A stretch of 64,000 nt of DNA from an uncultured Lachnospiraceae bacterium (GCA_910584685.1 CAJUAO010000004.1:112865-176864), one strand, 5' to 3'. Shown: positions 17,732 through 27,141, counted from the stretch's first letter. The notes: generated by a model from the letters alone, not told the origin. Translations and numbers: made by a program.

Positions 17732-18865
17732 CTATTCAGTTCTTTCGTATTTTGACACTGATAAAACCATTCCCATCTCAGCCATAAGAAATAATATTGA
17801 TGTTCCTCCATAGCTTATAAAAGGAAGGGTTATTCCTGTGTTTGGAATGGTATTTGTAACTACCGCTATATTTAAAACCACCTGAATTGCAATATGGGCA
17901 AGTACGCCTACCACAAGCATTGAGCCTATTAAATCCCTTGCATTGTTTGCTATAATCATAAATCTCCATATCATAAATGCAAACAGGAGTATTATTGCAA
18001 TTCCTCCAAAAAGTCCAAGCTCCTCACATATAATAGAGAAAATCATATCATTCTGGGCCTCCGGTACATAGCCAAGCTTTTGCACACTCTGTCCAAGCCC
18101 CTTTCCCACAAGACCTCCCGAGCCTATGGCATAAAGTGACTGTATGGTCTGAAATGCCGTTCCGCTTGAGTACGCCTCCGGATTCTGCCATGCCTGTATT
18201 CGCTCCATTCTAAAGTCTGAGCCGAAAAAAAGCACCAGTGCAAGCAGCGCCGCCGCTGTGACGCCTATAATAACAAAAGGCTTATATTTTGGGCTTGCCA
18301 CAAAAAGCATAACTGCGGCTATTCCTGCAACAATAATGGCAGAGCTCATATTTTTTGTAAGCAGAAGAATTAACGCCACAGGCGGTATTGCCAATAAAAA
18401 CAGCTTTATTATTACCACAAAATTATCAAGACGCTTTCTCATATTTGTAATATTTATTGCCAAAATCATTATTATACCAATTTTTGCAAGCTCCGCCGGC
18501 TGAAAGCTTACGGGGCCTACGGCAATCCACCTTCTGGCTCCGTTTGCCTCTATGCCAAGGGGCGTTTTTACCAGAACAAGACACACTAAAGACGCTATGT
18601 ATACGAGAGCCGCCATTTTAACATACATGTGATAATCCAGCTTCGCCGCCGCAAACATCACTATCAGTCCCAATATAGTAGCTAAAATCTGAGTTTTTAA
18701 ATAATATGCCGGATCCTTGAATTTTATTAATGCATTGTATGAGCTGGTGCTGTACAGCATAACCAGACCAAAGCATAAAAGGAAAATAATGATAAACAAA
18801 AGGCTGTAATCCATGCTTACCTTTTTCCCTACTATTCTTCTCTCCCTCTGACGCTTACCTTTCAT
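17732..18865 (-). CDS. ftsW: SEDS glycosyltransferase FtsW/SpoVE
   Basis: 377 residues from the ATG at 18865 (AAAGGAG 8 bases upstream). Ten predicted membrane helices and the SEDS features M-L-Y-S-T-S near the start, P-A-E-L-A-K-I-G, N-D-M-I-F-S-I-I-C-E-E-L-G and P-F-I-S-Y-G-G. SEDS proteins polymerise glycan from lipid II together with a class B PBP. Two such PBPs are encoded just upstream. Whether this copy serves division (FtsW) or spore cortex (SpoVE) cannot be told from sequence alone. Confidence 0.93.
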   Translation of the reverse strand: MKGKRQRERRIVGKKVSMDYSLLFIIIFLLCFGLVMLYSTSSYNALIKFKDPAYYLKTQILATILGLIVMFAAAKLDYHMYVKMAALVYIASLVCLVLVKTPLGIEANGARRWIAVGPVSFQPAELAKIGIIMILAINITNMRKRLDNFVVIIKLFLLAIPPVALILLLTKNMSSAIIVAGIAAVMLFVASPKYKPFVIIGVTAAALLALVLFFGSDFRMERIQAWQNPEAYSSGTAFQTIQSLYAIGSGGLVGKGLGQSVQKLGYVPEAQNDMIFSIICEELGLFGGIAIILLFAFMIWRFMIIANNARDLIGSMLVVGVLAHIAIQVVLNIAVVTNTIPNTGITLPFISYGGTSILFLMAEMGMVLSVSKYERTE

Positions 18866-18883
18866 CAAAATTGCTCCTTTCCA

Positions 18884-20263
18884 TTATTCCTTAAGAGCCC
18901 TCACAAAATCCTTAAATAATCTTCCTCTCTCCTCATAGCTTTTAAACATATCCCAGCTTGCGCAGGCAGGTGACAAAAGCACCGTCTCTCCTGCCTTGGC
19001 ATTTTCTGCAGCCTTCCTTACTGCCTCCTTAAGGCTTTCTGCCATTATAATATTTGTAAATCCGTGCTTTTTTGCGGTACCGGCTATTTTTTCCTTTGTG
19101 GCTCCAAGGAGCACAAGACACTTTATTTTGTCTCCGAAGGCCTCCACCCAGTCGTCATACTCTGAGCCCTTATCATAACCTCCTGCTATAAGCACTGTTT
19201 TTCTCTCCATAGCCTCCAGAGCTTTCTTTGAAGCGTCAGTATTTGTGCCCTTAGAATCATTATAATATATTACGCCGTCTATGGTATCTACATACTCTAT
19301 TCTATGTTCTATAGCGTCAAAGCCTTTTATAACCTCCACATACAAATCCGAAGGCACTCCCACAGCCTCCGATATGGCTATTGCCGCCATGACGTTTTCC
19401 GCATTATGTATACCTACAAGCTTCATGGAGGAAATATTCAAAAGAAGCTTTCTGCTTCCCTTTTCCGAAATATATATGCCGCCATTTTTATCAAGGTATA
19501 TACCGCTTTCAAGTTCACGCCTGCTGCTGAAAAATACAACCCTGCACCTTAATCCCTTTGCATATTCCCTAAGCATCTCATCCTCATAATTAAGAACGCA
19601 CACCTGGTTTTCCGTCTGATTTTTACATATGCTTATCTTTACGTCGCCATAGCATTTCATGGTGTGATGCCTGTTAAGATGGTCGGGAGTAATATTAAGC
19701 ACTGCCGACACATCAGGCTGAAACTCATCAATGGTTTCAAGCTGAAAGCTGCTTATCTCAGCAACCGTTATGGATTCGTCATTAGCCTTAGATACCATAA
19801 GAGTATACGGCGTTCCTATATTTCCTACAACGTACGCATTACCGCAGTATTTTTCCATAATTGCCCCTGTAAGCGCCGTAGTAGTGGTTTTTCCGTTTGT
19901 TCCTGTAATTCCTATAAGCCTGCCCCGCATACATCTGTATGCAAGCTCAATTTCTCCCCATATGGTTTTTCCCAGCTCCTTTAAAAGCCTTACAAAGGGT
20001 ACCTCCATGGATATTCCGGGGCTTATAACACATATGTCTATGGTTTCTGCCACAGACCTTGTAAGCTCGCCTAAAACTATATTGATTTCCTCAGGCTCCC
20101 TTACTCCCGCAATTCTCATTTTTTCAATAAGCTGTTCCTCCGCAAGCTTTTCATTTCCGTCATAAAGCACAACCTCCGCCCCTAAGGCAGTTATAAGCCT
20201 GACTGCTCCTATTCCGCTTATTCCGGCTCCTGCAACCAGATATTTCTTTTCCTGTAAATTCAT
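18884..20263 (-). CDS. murD: UDP-N-acetylmuramoyl-L-alanine--D-glutamate ligase
   Basis: 459 residues from the ATG at 20263 (MNLQEKKYLVAGAG). The frame extends 26 codons further but that part overlaps into mraY's end region and is not family-like. Mur ligase layout: N-terminal Rossmann-like domain, ATP-binding loop G-I-T-G-T-N-G-K-T-T-T, then the C-terminal domain with Y-Y-N-D-S-K-G-T-N. Adds D-Glu to UDP-MurNAc-L-Ala in the cytoplasm. Lies 19 bases after mraY and 18 bases before ftsW. Confidence 0.95.
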   Translation of the reverse strand: MNLQEKKYLVAGAGISGIGAVRLITALGAEVVLYDGNEKLAEEQLIEKMRIAGVREPEEINIVLGELTRSVAETIDICVISPGISMEVPFVRLLKELGKTIWGEIELAYRCMRGRLIGITGTNGKTTTTALTGAIMEKYCGNAYVVGNIGTPYTLMVSKANDESITVAEISSFQLETIDEFQPDVSAVLNITPDHLNRHHTMKCYGDVKISICKNQTENQVCVLNYEDEMLREYAKGLRCRVVFFSSRRELESGIYLDKNGGIYISEKGSRKLLLNISSMKLVGIHNAENVMAAIAISEAVGVPSDLYVEVIKGFDAIEHRIEYVDTIDGVIYYNDSKGTNTDASKKALEAMERKTVLIAGGYDKGSEYDDWVEAFGDKIKCLVLLGATKEKIAGTAKKHGFTNIIMAESLKEAVRKAAENAKAGETVLLSPACASWDMFKSYEERGRLFKDFVRALKE

Positions 20264-20282
20264 TTTAATCCCTATGTCCTTT

Positions 20283-21239
20283 CTATATAGCATAAAGTGC
20301 AATAAGACACAATATGGCCGTGACAATGGAAAACATTGCAACTATCCTTGTTTCAGACCAGCCACACAGCTCAAAATGATGATGTATGGGTGCCATCTTA
20401 AATATTCTCTTTCCTCCTGACAGTTTAAAATACACTACCTGTATTATTACTGACAAAACCTCCACAAAATATATAAACCCAACAATCAATATAAACAGCG
20501 GCATCTTCATCATAATGGCAAGAGACGCCACATAGCCTCCCAGCGCCAATGAGCCTGTATCTCCCATAAATACCTTTGCCGGATAAACATTAAACAAAAG
20601 AAATCCTAAAAGACTTCCTACCACTGCACAGGATATAAGCTCCATTCCGCTCCCGGACTCTATTGCCATCACTGTAAAAAAAACTGCAATAATAACCGTA
20701 ACTCCCGCAGCCAGACCATCAAGTCCGTCCGTAAAGTTTGCCCCGTTTACCGTTCCTATAATAACCAGCATTGTAAAGGGTATAAACGCATCTCCAAGCT
20801 CCAGTACCGCACCGTTGCCAAAGGGTATATACACTCCGGTTCCAATATCCGTATAGTGGACTAAATAGTATGAAAAAACAGCTGCAACCACTATCTGCAA
20901 AAACATTTTCTGATAGCTTTTAAGCCCTAAGTTTCTTTTCATTACCACCTTAATATAATCATCCAAAAAGCCAATCAGTCCAAAGCCCAGAATAACAAAC
21001 AAAACAGGCACTATCCCTTTGCAGGTATTCAAAAAGGGAACACATGTTGCTGAAATTGATGTAAGAATAATCAAGCCTCCCATAGTCGGCGTTCCTGTTT
21101 TCTTTATATGTCTTTTTGGTCCTTCCTTTCTCACATACTGACCAAATTTCAGTCTCTGTAAAAAGGGAATTACTATCGGACAAAGAATAACACTTATGAT
21201 AAATGAAATAACTATGCTTAAAACAACCTCTTTACTCAT
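20283..21239 (-). CDS. mraY: Phospho-N-acetylmuramoyl-pentapeptide transferase
   Basis: 318 residues with about ten membrane helices. It makes lipid I on the inner face of the membrane. Diagnostic motifs: the D-D motif G-F-L-D-D-Y-I-K, N-F-T-D-G-L-D-G-L-A, and the His-rich loop A-P-I-H-H-H-F-E. Start has GGGAG upstream. The gene lies between the second PBP and murD; murE and murF are not present beside it. Confidence 0.96.
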   Translation of the reverse strand: MSKEVVLSIVISFIISVILCPIVIPFLQRLKFGQYVRKEGPKRHIKKTGTPTMGGLIILTSISATCVPFLNTCKGIVPVLFVILGFGLIGFLDDYIKVVMKRNLGLKSYQKMFLQIVVAAVFSYYLVHYTDIGTGVYIPFGNGAVLELGDAFIPFTMLVIIGTVNGANFTDGLDGLAAGVTVIIAVFFTVMAIESGSGMELISCAVVGSLLGFLLFNVYPAKVFMGDTGSLALGGYVASLAIMMKMPLFILIVGFIYFVEVLSVIIQVVYFKLSGGKRIFKMAPIHHHFELCGWSETRIVAMFSIVTAILCLIALYAI

Positions 21240-21313
21240 TACTATTTACTCCCATAGTATAATATTTTTTTTAATATTTATCAATTACTTAATAAAAATT
21301 TACTTTGTTTATG

Positions 21314-23086
21314 CTAATTACCTTCCTCCTTAGTATCGTTTGTTTCCACACCCTGTATCCCAAGATACGGCAGTATGTTTTCATATAACGACGCTATAAC
21401 AGGCGCCGCAATAGTGCCTCCATAATATATTCCTACAGGCTCATCAATTATGCATATGGCTATAATCTCCGGGTCCTCTGCAGGCGCAAAGCCTATATAT
21501 GACGATATATATTTTCCGTTGCCTCTTGGAAGCTTCTCTGATGTGGCTGTTTTTCCTCCTATATTATAGCCTTCTACCTGACCGTTTTTTCCTCCTCCCT
21601 CAGCGACAACCATGTTCAATATATGCTTCATTGTCTCTGATGTTTCCCCTGATATAACTCCCTCTTCAACAGGATAAGAAAACTCCTCCGTAAGATTTCC
21701 CTCGTCATCTGCCAGTCCAACGGCAAAATGAGGAGTGACAAGATTTCCTCCGTTTATAACGGCGCATACTGCTCTTAAAAGCTGCATAGGAGTTATCTGA
21801 AAGGACTGTCCAAAGGACATTGTAGCAAGCTCCACAAGACCTACGTTTTCAAGCTTATGAATAATCGTTCCGGCTTCACCCGGCAGGTCTACTCCTGTCT
21901 TTTCCATAAGGCCAAGATTTTCCATATTTTCAAAATATTTTTCTGCCCCTACCCTGAGTCCTACCTCCATGAACACAGGATTACATGAATTCATGGTTGC
22001 CTCTGTAAACGACTCTGGCCCATGGCCTATTACCTTGTGGCATTTTATCCTTCTGTCCTCCACCATCTTGTAGCCGGGACAATTAAAGCTGCTGTCGGGA
22101 GTAACTACCCCATTCTCCAGCCCTGCTGTAGCTGTAATTATCTTAAAGGTCGAGCCAGGCTCATAGGTATCGTTTATACTTTGGTTTCTCCACATTTTAT
22201 TAAGCAAATCCTGATACTCCTCATCCGTTACCTCCTCAGTCAGCTCATAATTTAAGGTATGAGGATTATTCAAATCAAATTCGGGAGCGTTGACCATGCA
22301 GTATATCTCTCCGTTTTTAGGATTCATGGCAATTATGGATACGTAGTTTGCCTGCTTTTCCTCCAGCACCTTATAGGCGGCCTGCTCTGCGTATTTTTGT
22401 ATATTTACGTCAATAGACAGCTTAACATTCTGTCCCGGCACGGCCTCTACCCTGTTTTCTACAACATAGTCAAGCTCCACGCCTCTTGCGTCGGTTACTG
22501 TCAGTATTTCTCCGTCTGTTCCCTTAAGATACTCCTCATATTCTACCTCTAAGCCTATTATTCCCTGATTGTCTCCTCCTGTAAAGCCTAATACCTTTGA
22601 CGCAAGGCTTCCGTATGGATAATACCTTTTATAGTCCTCATCCACCTTTACTCCGTCTAAATCATATTCTCTTATTTTATCCCCTATTTCCTTTGAAACA
22701 TTTGACTTAATCTTTTCTCTGGAGCTGAATTTTTCTACCTTCTTTCTTACTGTCTCCTGACTTATTCCAAGCTCCGATGAAAGCACCTCTATAACTCTTT
22801 CCGGCTCTGTAATCTGGCTGTATATAACTGAAACGGTACATACCGTACTGTTAGACGCTATAACCGTTCCGTTGGCGTCATAAATCTTTCCTCTTGCCGC
22901 CTTTATCTGTCTTTCTCTCTCATGGAGCTTAACAGCCTCATCATTGTAATGCTCTGACATATATAGCATGAGATATGCAAGTCTTCCGATAAGCACCATT
23001 ACAAATATTATTATTCCAATAATAAATATAAACAGTTTTTTCCTTTGATAAACATAGCTTTTATTCAATTCAAAATTAAACCTCAC
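21314..23086 (-). CDS. spoVD: Class B penicillin-binding protein, SpoVD-like
   Basis: 590 residues with one N-terminal membrane helix (about 18-40), a PBP dimerisation domain, then a transpeptidase domain with STFK at 312-315 and SCN near 367. The third motif reads KTAT (512-515) instead of the usual KTGT. No PASTA domain. By order after ftsL and another PBP it corresponds to spoVD, but a second division PBP is possible. The only in-frame start I see is the GTG at 23086. It lacks a Shine-Dalgarno at normal spacing and lies inside an inverted repeat (23079-23128). Confidence 0.88.
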   Translation of the reverse strand: MRFNFELNKSYVYQRKKLFIFIIGIIIFVMVLIGRLAYLMLYMSEHYNDEAVKLHERERQIKAARGKIYDANGTVIASNSTVCTVSVIYSQITEPERVIEVLSSELGISQETVRKKVEKFSSREKIKSNVSKEIGDKIREYDLDGVKVDEDYKRYYPYGSLASKVLGFTGGDNQGIIGLEVEYEEYLKGTDGEILTVTDARGVELDYVVENRVEAVPGQNVKLSIDVNIQKYAEQAAYKVLEEKQANYVSIIAMNPKNGEIYCMVNAPEFDLNNPHTLNYELTEEVTDEEYQDLLNKMWRNQSINDTYEPGSTFKIITATAGLENGVVTPDSSFNCPGYKMVEDRRIKCHKVIGHGPESFTEATMNSCNPVFMEVGLRVGAEKYFENMENLGLMEKTGVDLPGEAGTIIHKLENVGLVELATMSFGQSFQITPMQLLRAVCAVINGGNLVTPHFAVGLADDEGNLTEEFSYPVEEGVISGETSETMKHILNMVVAEGGGKNGQVEGYNIGGKTATSEKLPRGNGKYISSYIGFAPAEDPEIIAICIIDEPVGIYYGGTIAAPVIASLYENILPYLGIQGVETNDTKEEGN

Positions 23087-23128
23087 AAAAGATTTTCAAT
23101 ACTAATGTATTACTCCTTTTGTGAGGTT
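23079..23128 (-). other. Inverted repeat spanning the start codon of the second PBP
   Basis: Perfect 13-bp arms AACCTCACAAAAG/CTTTTGTGAGGTT with a 24-base loop. One arm contains the GTG start and following codon; the other borders the only nearby AAAAGGAG. There is no T-run, so a translational role is more likely than termination. Confidence 0.65.
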
Positions 23129-23140
23129 ATAACTTATTCT

Positions 23141-25015
23141 TTACACTCCCTGAGGAATATTATTCATTCCCGGCTCACCCTGGGTATCCGGGTTTGTATT
23201 TCCGCCCTCAGGCCCGTCAGGAAATACCTGAAGATATGGAAGCACCTCAGTCATTATAGCGCTGAAAAGCTTAGAGGTCACAGATGACGTTATATTCTCT
23301 CCCTTAGGATTGTCCACTACAACATAGCAAACCACCTGGGGATTTTCATAGTCTGCAAAGCCGATAAAGGAATATACATATTCCTCGTTTCCTCTTGGAA
23401 GCTTTTCTGCCGTACCGGTTTTTCCTCCAATCTTATATCCGGCTACAGACGCCGTACCTCCCGTACCCTCTTCAATGGTTCCTACCATGGCCGCCTTTAC
23501 ATAATCAGAGGTATGCTTTGTTATATTCTGCTTTAAAGGCGTTACTCCTACCTCCTTAACAACTCCTCCCCTTGCATTTATAATTTCCTTAACTACATGA
23601 GGCTGATAATAATAACCGCCGTTTATAAGAGAGCAGAAGCCTGCGGCAAGCTGTACCATAGTTACGTTAAAGCTTTGTCCAAAGGAGCTTGTAGCCAGAT
23701 TGATAGGCTTCATGTTATCCTTTGTGAAAAGCAGTCCTTCACAGCTTGCCTCTCCCGGCAAATCTATGCCTGTTTTCATTCCAAAGTTAAATCTGTCCTG
23801 ATATGATGTAAATAAATCCACCCCAAGACTTGCGCCTATCTGCATAAGAGCATCGTTGCAGGAATAAGCTATAGACTGTGAGGCGTTTATCTCTCCATGC
23901 CCTGACCTTCTACTGCAGCCAATATCCGTTCCTCCCACATTTTCAGAACCGTCGCACACAAAAATCTGTGTTTCTGTTATGACGCCCTCCTCTAATGCCT
24001 CTGCCACTGTAAAGGGCTTATATGTAGAGCCCGGCTCAAAAGAGTCGTTCAGACAGTAATTTCTCCATATTTTATTCAGTTCATTCAGCTTATCCTCATC
24101 TGTCATGGCAGCAAGCTGTTCCTCTGTATACAAGCCTGACAAATCCCTCGGATTATTCAGGTCATATACTGTATCCGTGGCCATGGCATATATCTCGCCG
24201 TTCTGTGGATTCATAACTATTACGCCTATATTTTCAGGATTATATTCCTCCTTCCACTGCTTTATGTATTTTTCCACTATAGTCTGCACGTTAAGCTCAA
24301 TGGTTGAAATCAGGGTATAGCCGTCTGTAGCGGCTTTAGTTACCTTCTCCATTATGTTGTCACTGTTTACATAGCCGTATTCCCTGCCGTCAACACCGTT
24401 TAATTCTTTATTATAGTATTCCTCTATTCCCCATGTTCCCACGTTTCCTGCTGATGTAAAGCCTATTACGTTACAGGCAAGAGTTGAATAGGGATACTTT
24501 CTTTCATATTCTGTCTCAAACCATACGCCCTTTACATTGGGATTGTTTTTCGTATCGTTTGACAGCTTTATAAATGGCTCTATCTTTTCATAAGAAAGTC
24601 TTTTCTCATAAACTATATAGCTTTTTGCCTGATTTTCATTTATAAGCGTTCTTAAGGTATTATCCTCATACCCAAAACATTCAGTCAACGCCTTTAAGGT
24701 AGGCTCAAGGTATTTCGGCTCCGAAAGCATTACCTTGGGGTCAAGTATAAGATTATATACCTTTACGCTTGTAGCTAACACCATTCCGTTTCTATCCAGA
24801 ATATCGCCTCTTTTAAATGGAAGAACGGTACTGGAATGATTCTGCTGGGACAGTACCTGAACAGTATATTTCTCCCCGCTTGTACTGTTTATATAAAGCA
24901 TTCTTATGGCAAGCCCCAACAGCATTAAAATAACAAGCAAAAATAAAACTATGCTTTTATTTTTCATCTTTCTTGTAAAAACCGGTATTTTCTTATTACC
25001 TATATCCTTGTTCAT
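23141..25015 (-). CDS. ftsI: Class B penicillin-binding protein, FtsI/PBP2B-like
   Basis: 624 residues with an N-terminal membrane helix (about 20-42) and transpeptidase motifs STYK at 330-333, SCN near 386 and KTGT at 532-535. The dimerisation domain contains the R-G-D-I-L-D-R-N-G motif near 69. It is the first PBP after ftsL, the position of pbpB/ftsI in Bacillus. It lacks the C-terminal PASTA domains of B. subtilis PBP2B. It crosslinks septal peptidoglycan with its SEDS partner. The tail is Pro/Gly/Asn-rich. Confidence 0.9.
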   Translation of the reverse strand: MNKDIGNKKIPVFTRKMKNKSIVLFLLVILMLLGLAIRMLYINSTSGEKYTVQVLSQQNHSSTVLPFKRGDILDRNGMVLATSVKVYNLILDPKVMLSEPKYLEPTLKALTECFGYEDNTLRTLINENQAKSYIVYEKRLSYEKIEPFIKLSNDTKNNPNVKGVWFETEYERKYPYSTLACNVIGFTSAGNVGTWGIEEYYNKELNGVDGREYGYVNSDNIMEKVTKAATDGYTLISTIELNVQTIVEKYIKQWKEEYNPENIGVIVMNPQNGEIYAMATDTVYDLNNPRDLSGLYTEEQLAAMTDEDKLNELNKIWRNYCLNDSFEPGSTYKPFTVAEALEEGVITETQIFVCDGSENVGGTDIGCSRRSGHGEINASQSIAYSCNDALMQIGASLGVDLFTSYQDRFNFGMKTGIDLPGEASCEGLLFTKDNMKPINLATSSFGQSFNVTMVQLAAGFCSLINGGYYYQPHVVKEIINARGGVVKEVGVTPLKQNITKHTSDYVKAAMVGTIEEGTGGTASVAGYKIGGKTGTAEKLPRGNEEYVYSFIGFADYENPQVVCYVVVDNPKGENITSSVTSKLFSAIMTEVLPYLQVFPDGPEGGNTNPDTQGEPGMNNIPQGV

Positions 25016-25048
25016 CCTAAACCCTATCCAATCCTGTTCCTGTACGCT

Positions 25049-25510
25049 TTATTTTTCCGGCACATCTCCATACTGCTCCATATACTCGTTTCTGACGCTG
25101 TCATATGTTATAACCTGATTCCTGCTTACCATAACCATGCCTAACTCCTCCGTAGCTGTCTTAATTATATAATTTACATCCACAAAGCTGTCAATTTCAT
25201 ACTGAATAGCGTCATTCTGCGTTGTTATGGTATCTAAGGACTTTTCAAGAGACGTTATGTTCTTTTTAGTCTCTGAAACGTCTGCCTCTGCATTAAGATA
25301 ATTAATACAGCTCATAACGCTTAATATAACCGACACTGCCATAAGCAGTGTGATTTTAAAGCTCATTTTAGGGGCTTTTTCTTCCTGCCTGTAGGTTCTT
25401 CTGTGAGGTTTTTCCTTATACTGCTTTCTTCTTTCGTTGTCACGCTCCGGAAACTCATATACCTTTCGTATTGTGTTTCCATCCTGAACGTACCTGTAAT
25501 TTCTTTCCAT
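25049..25510 (-). CDS. ftsL: FtsL-like septum component
   Basis: 153 residues: a basic cytoplasmic tail of about 48 residues, one membrane helix (about 50-68), then a coiled coil of about 45 residues (V-S-E-T-K-K-N-I-T-S-L-E-K-S-L). That topology, and the place between rsmH and ftsI, identify it as FtsL despite weak sequence conservation. AGGAGG precedes the ATG. It forms a trimer with DivIB and DivIC. Confidence 0.8.
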   Translation of the reverse strand: MERNYRYVQDGNTIRKVYEFPERDNERRKQYKEKPHRRTYRQEEKAPKMSFKITLLMAVSVILSVMSCINYLNAEADVSETKKNITSLEKSLDTITTQNDAIQYEIDSFVDVNYIIKTATEELGMVMVSRNQVITYDSVRNEYMEQYGDVPEK

Positions 25511-25548
25511 TATAATATGCCTCCTAATGCAACTGCTTTTCGGAAAGA

Positions 25549-26502
25549 TTAAGAGTTATCTACACGCTCAAACACCCTTAGTTTGGAACTTTTTGCCCTC
25601 TTATTCTCCTTTATCTCCTCGCCTCCCGGAATTATAGGTTTCCTTGTGATTACTTTTCCCTTTGATTTTTTTCCACATACACACACCGGAAAGTTCTTTG
25701 GACATATACATGGATTTTCACTGTTTTTAAATTTGTTTTTTACAATTCTATCCTCCAGTGAGTGAAAGGTTATTATGGATAATCTTCCACCGTCGTTTAA
25801 AAGGTCAATCATGGTATCTATAGAATTTTCCAATACCTCAAGTTCTTTATTTACCTCTATCCTGATAGCCTGAAATGTTTTTTTTGCAGGATGCCCTCCT
25901 GTCATTCTTATCTTGGCCGGTATAGCCGATTTTATAATATCGCTAAGCTCTCCCGTAGTCTCTATACGTTTTTTCTTCCTGGCCTGTACAATATGCTTTG
26001 CTATATTCTTTGCAAATTTATCCTCGCCGTAGTCTCTTATTACACGATAAAGCTCTGACTCACTGTATTCATTTACTACGTCTGCGGCAGATAAGGCGCC
26101 TGTCTTATCCATTCTCATATCAAGAGGAGCCTCTGCCTCCTTGTATGAAAAGCCTCTCCCTGCAGTATCAAGCTGATATGACGAAACTCCTATATCAAGA
26201 AGTATTCCGTCTGCCTTTTCTACGCCTAAGTCCTTTAAAACCTGTGCAATATTACAATAATTACTTTTTACCCTGTTAATTTTTATATTCCCTTCAAAAC
26301 CTTTTAGTCGCTCCCCAGCCGCCAAAAGTGCGTCCTCGTCCTGGTCTATGCCAATAAATCTCCCTTTTTCTGACAATCGGCTGCAGACCTCGTACGCATG
26401 TCCTCCACCGCCTAAGGTTCCGTCCACATATATACCGTCAGGTTTTATATTTAAACTTTCTATAGTCTCGGCAAGCAGTACCGGCTTATGTTTAAACTCC
26501 AT
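25549..26502 (-). CDS. rsmH: 16S rRNA (cytosine-N4)-methyltransferase RsmH
   Basis: 317 residues. SAM-binding opening D-G-T-L-G-G-G-G-H-A, then L-L-D-I-G-V-S-S-Y-Q-L-D, and the late F-H-S-L-E-D-R-I-V-K motif, all typical of RsmH (MraW). It methylates C1402 of 16S rRNA. Second gene of the dcw operon, 41 bases after mraZ. Confidence 0.96.
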   Translation of the reverse strand: MEFKHKPVLLAETIESLNIKPDGIYVDGTLGGGGHAYEVCSRLSEKGRFIGIDQDEDALLAAGERLKGFEGNIKINRVKSNYCNIAQVLKDLGVEKADGILLDIGVSSYQLDTAGRGFSYKEAEAPLDMRMDKTGALSAADVVNEYSESELYRVIRDYGEDKFAKNIAKHIVQARKKKRIETTGELSDIIKSAIPAKIRMTGGHPAKKTFQAIRIEVNKELEVLENSIDTMIDLLNDGGRLSIITFHSLEDRIVKNKFKNSENPCICPKNFPVCVCGKKSKGKVITRKPIIPGGEEIKENKRAKSSKLRVFERVDNS

Positions 26503-26543
26503 AATATGTGTCCTTCCTCATACGGTTAAGTTTCTCCCAAACA

Positions 26544-26975
26544 TTATATGTTCAGGCCTAAATCCATCATATGCTCTGCTATGTCATCCATATCGTCATA
26601 TGAAGTATTTTCTTCCCATCTGTCCTTATCCCAGATTTCCACTCTGCCTCCTACTCCTACCAATGTACAGTCCTTTGTAAGAGCTGCAAAGCTTCTTAAA
26701 TTTGCCGGAAGCAATATTCTTCCCTGCTTGTCCACCTCTACCTGCGCAGCGCCTGCCAGAAAGAAACGGACAAATTTTCTTGCATCCTTATTTGCCATAG
26801 GCAGCGACTTTAATTTTTCTTCAAAAGCCTGCCATTCCTCGTCCGGATACACAAAAAGACAACCGTCCAGTCCCTGGGTTACAACGAATATGTCACCCAA
26901 CGACTCTCTGAACTTTACCGGAACTATTAATCGTCCCTTAGGATCGATGGAGTGATTATATTCACCCATGAACAT
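26544..26975 (-). CDS. mraZ: Transcriptional regulator MraZ
   Basis: 143 residues from the ATG at 26975 (MFMGEYNHSIDPKGR), with AAGGTG 6 bases upstream; the frame extends 17 codons higher into the operator region but is not family-like. Two SpoVT/AbrB-type DNA-binding repeats, each with a D-P/K-x-G-R-I/L-x-x-P core (residues about 10-20 and 84-94). MraZ is a ring-shaped repressor that controls its own dcw operon. Five direct repeats matching its operator lie upstream (27023-27067). Confidence 0.95.
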   Translation of the reverse strand: MFMGEYNHSIDPKGRLIVPVKFRESLGDIFVVTQGLDGCLFVYPDEEWQAFEEKLKSLPMANKDARKFVRFFLAGAAQVEVDKQGRILLPANLRSFAALTKDCTLVGVGGRVEIWDKDRWEENTSYDDMDDIAEHMMDLGLNI

Positions 26976-27022
26976 TGACTTCACCTTCTTTGCCATAAAA
27001 TAAAGTGTGTGATGTGAATTTA

Positions 27023-27067
27023 CCACTTTTATCCACTATTAATCCACTATCATCCACTTTTCACCAC
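27023..27067 (-). promoter_or_regulatory. MraZ operator: five GTGG direct repeats
   Basis: On the minus strand AGTGG occurs five times (plus-strand CCAC at 27023, 27033, 27044, 27054 and 27064), spaced 10 or 11 bases, so all lie on one face of the helix. MraZ is known to bind GTGG-type repeats of about 10-bp period before mraZ. Here they lie between the promoter and the start codon. Confidence 0.9.
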
Positions 27068-27078
27068 TTTATTGTATA

Positions 27079-27107
27079 ATATTATATCAACTTGAAAATA
27101 AAATCAA
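27079..27107 (-). promoter_or_regulatory. Promoter of the dcw operon (mraZ)
   Basis: Minus strand TTGATT, 17-base spacer, TAATAT. The predicted start falls at the edge of the first operator repeat, so MraZ binding would block early transcription. Confidence 0.6.
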
Positions 27108-27141
27108 GGGGTTTTATGCTTTTTTACATAAAAATTTCGAC

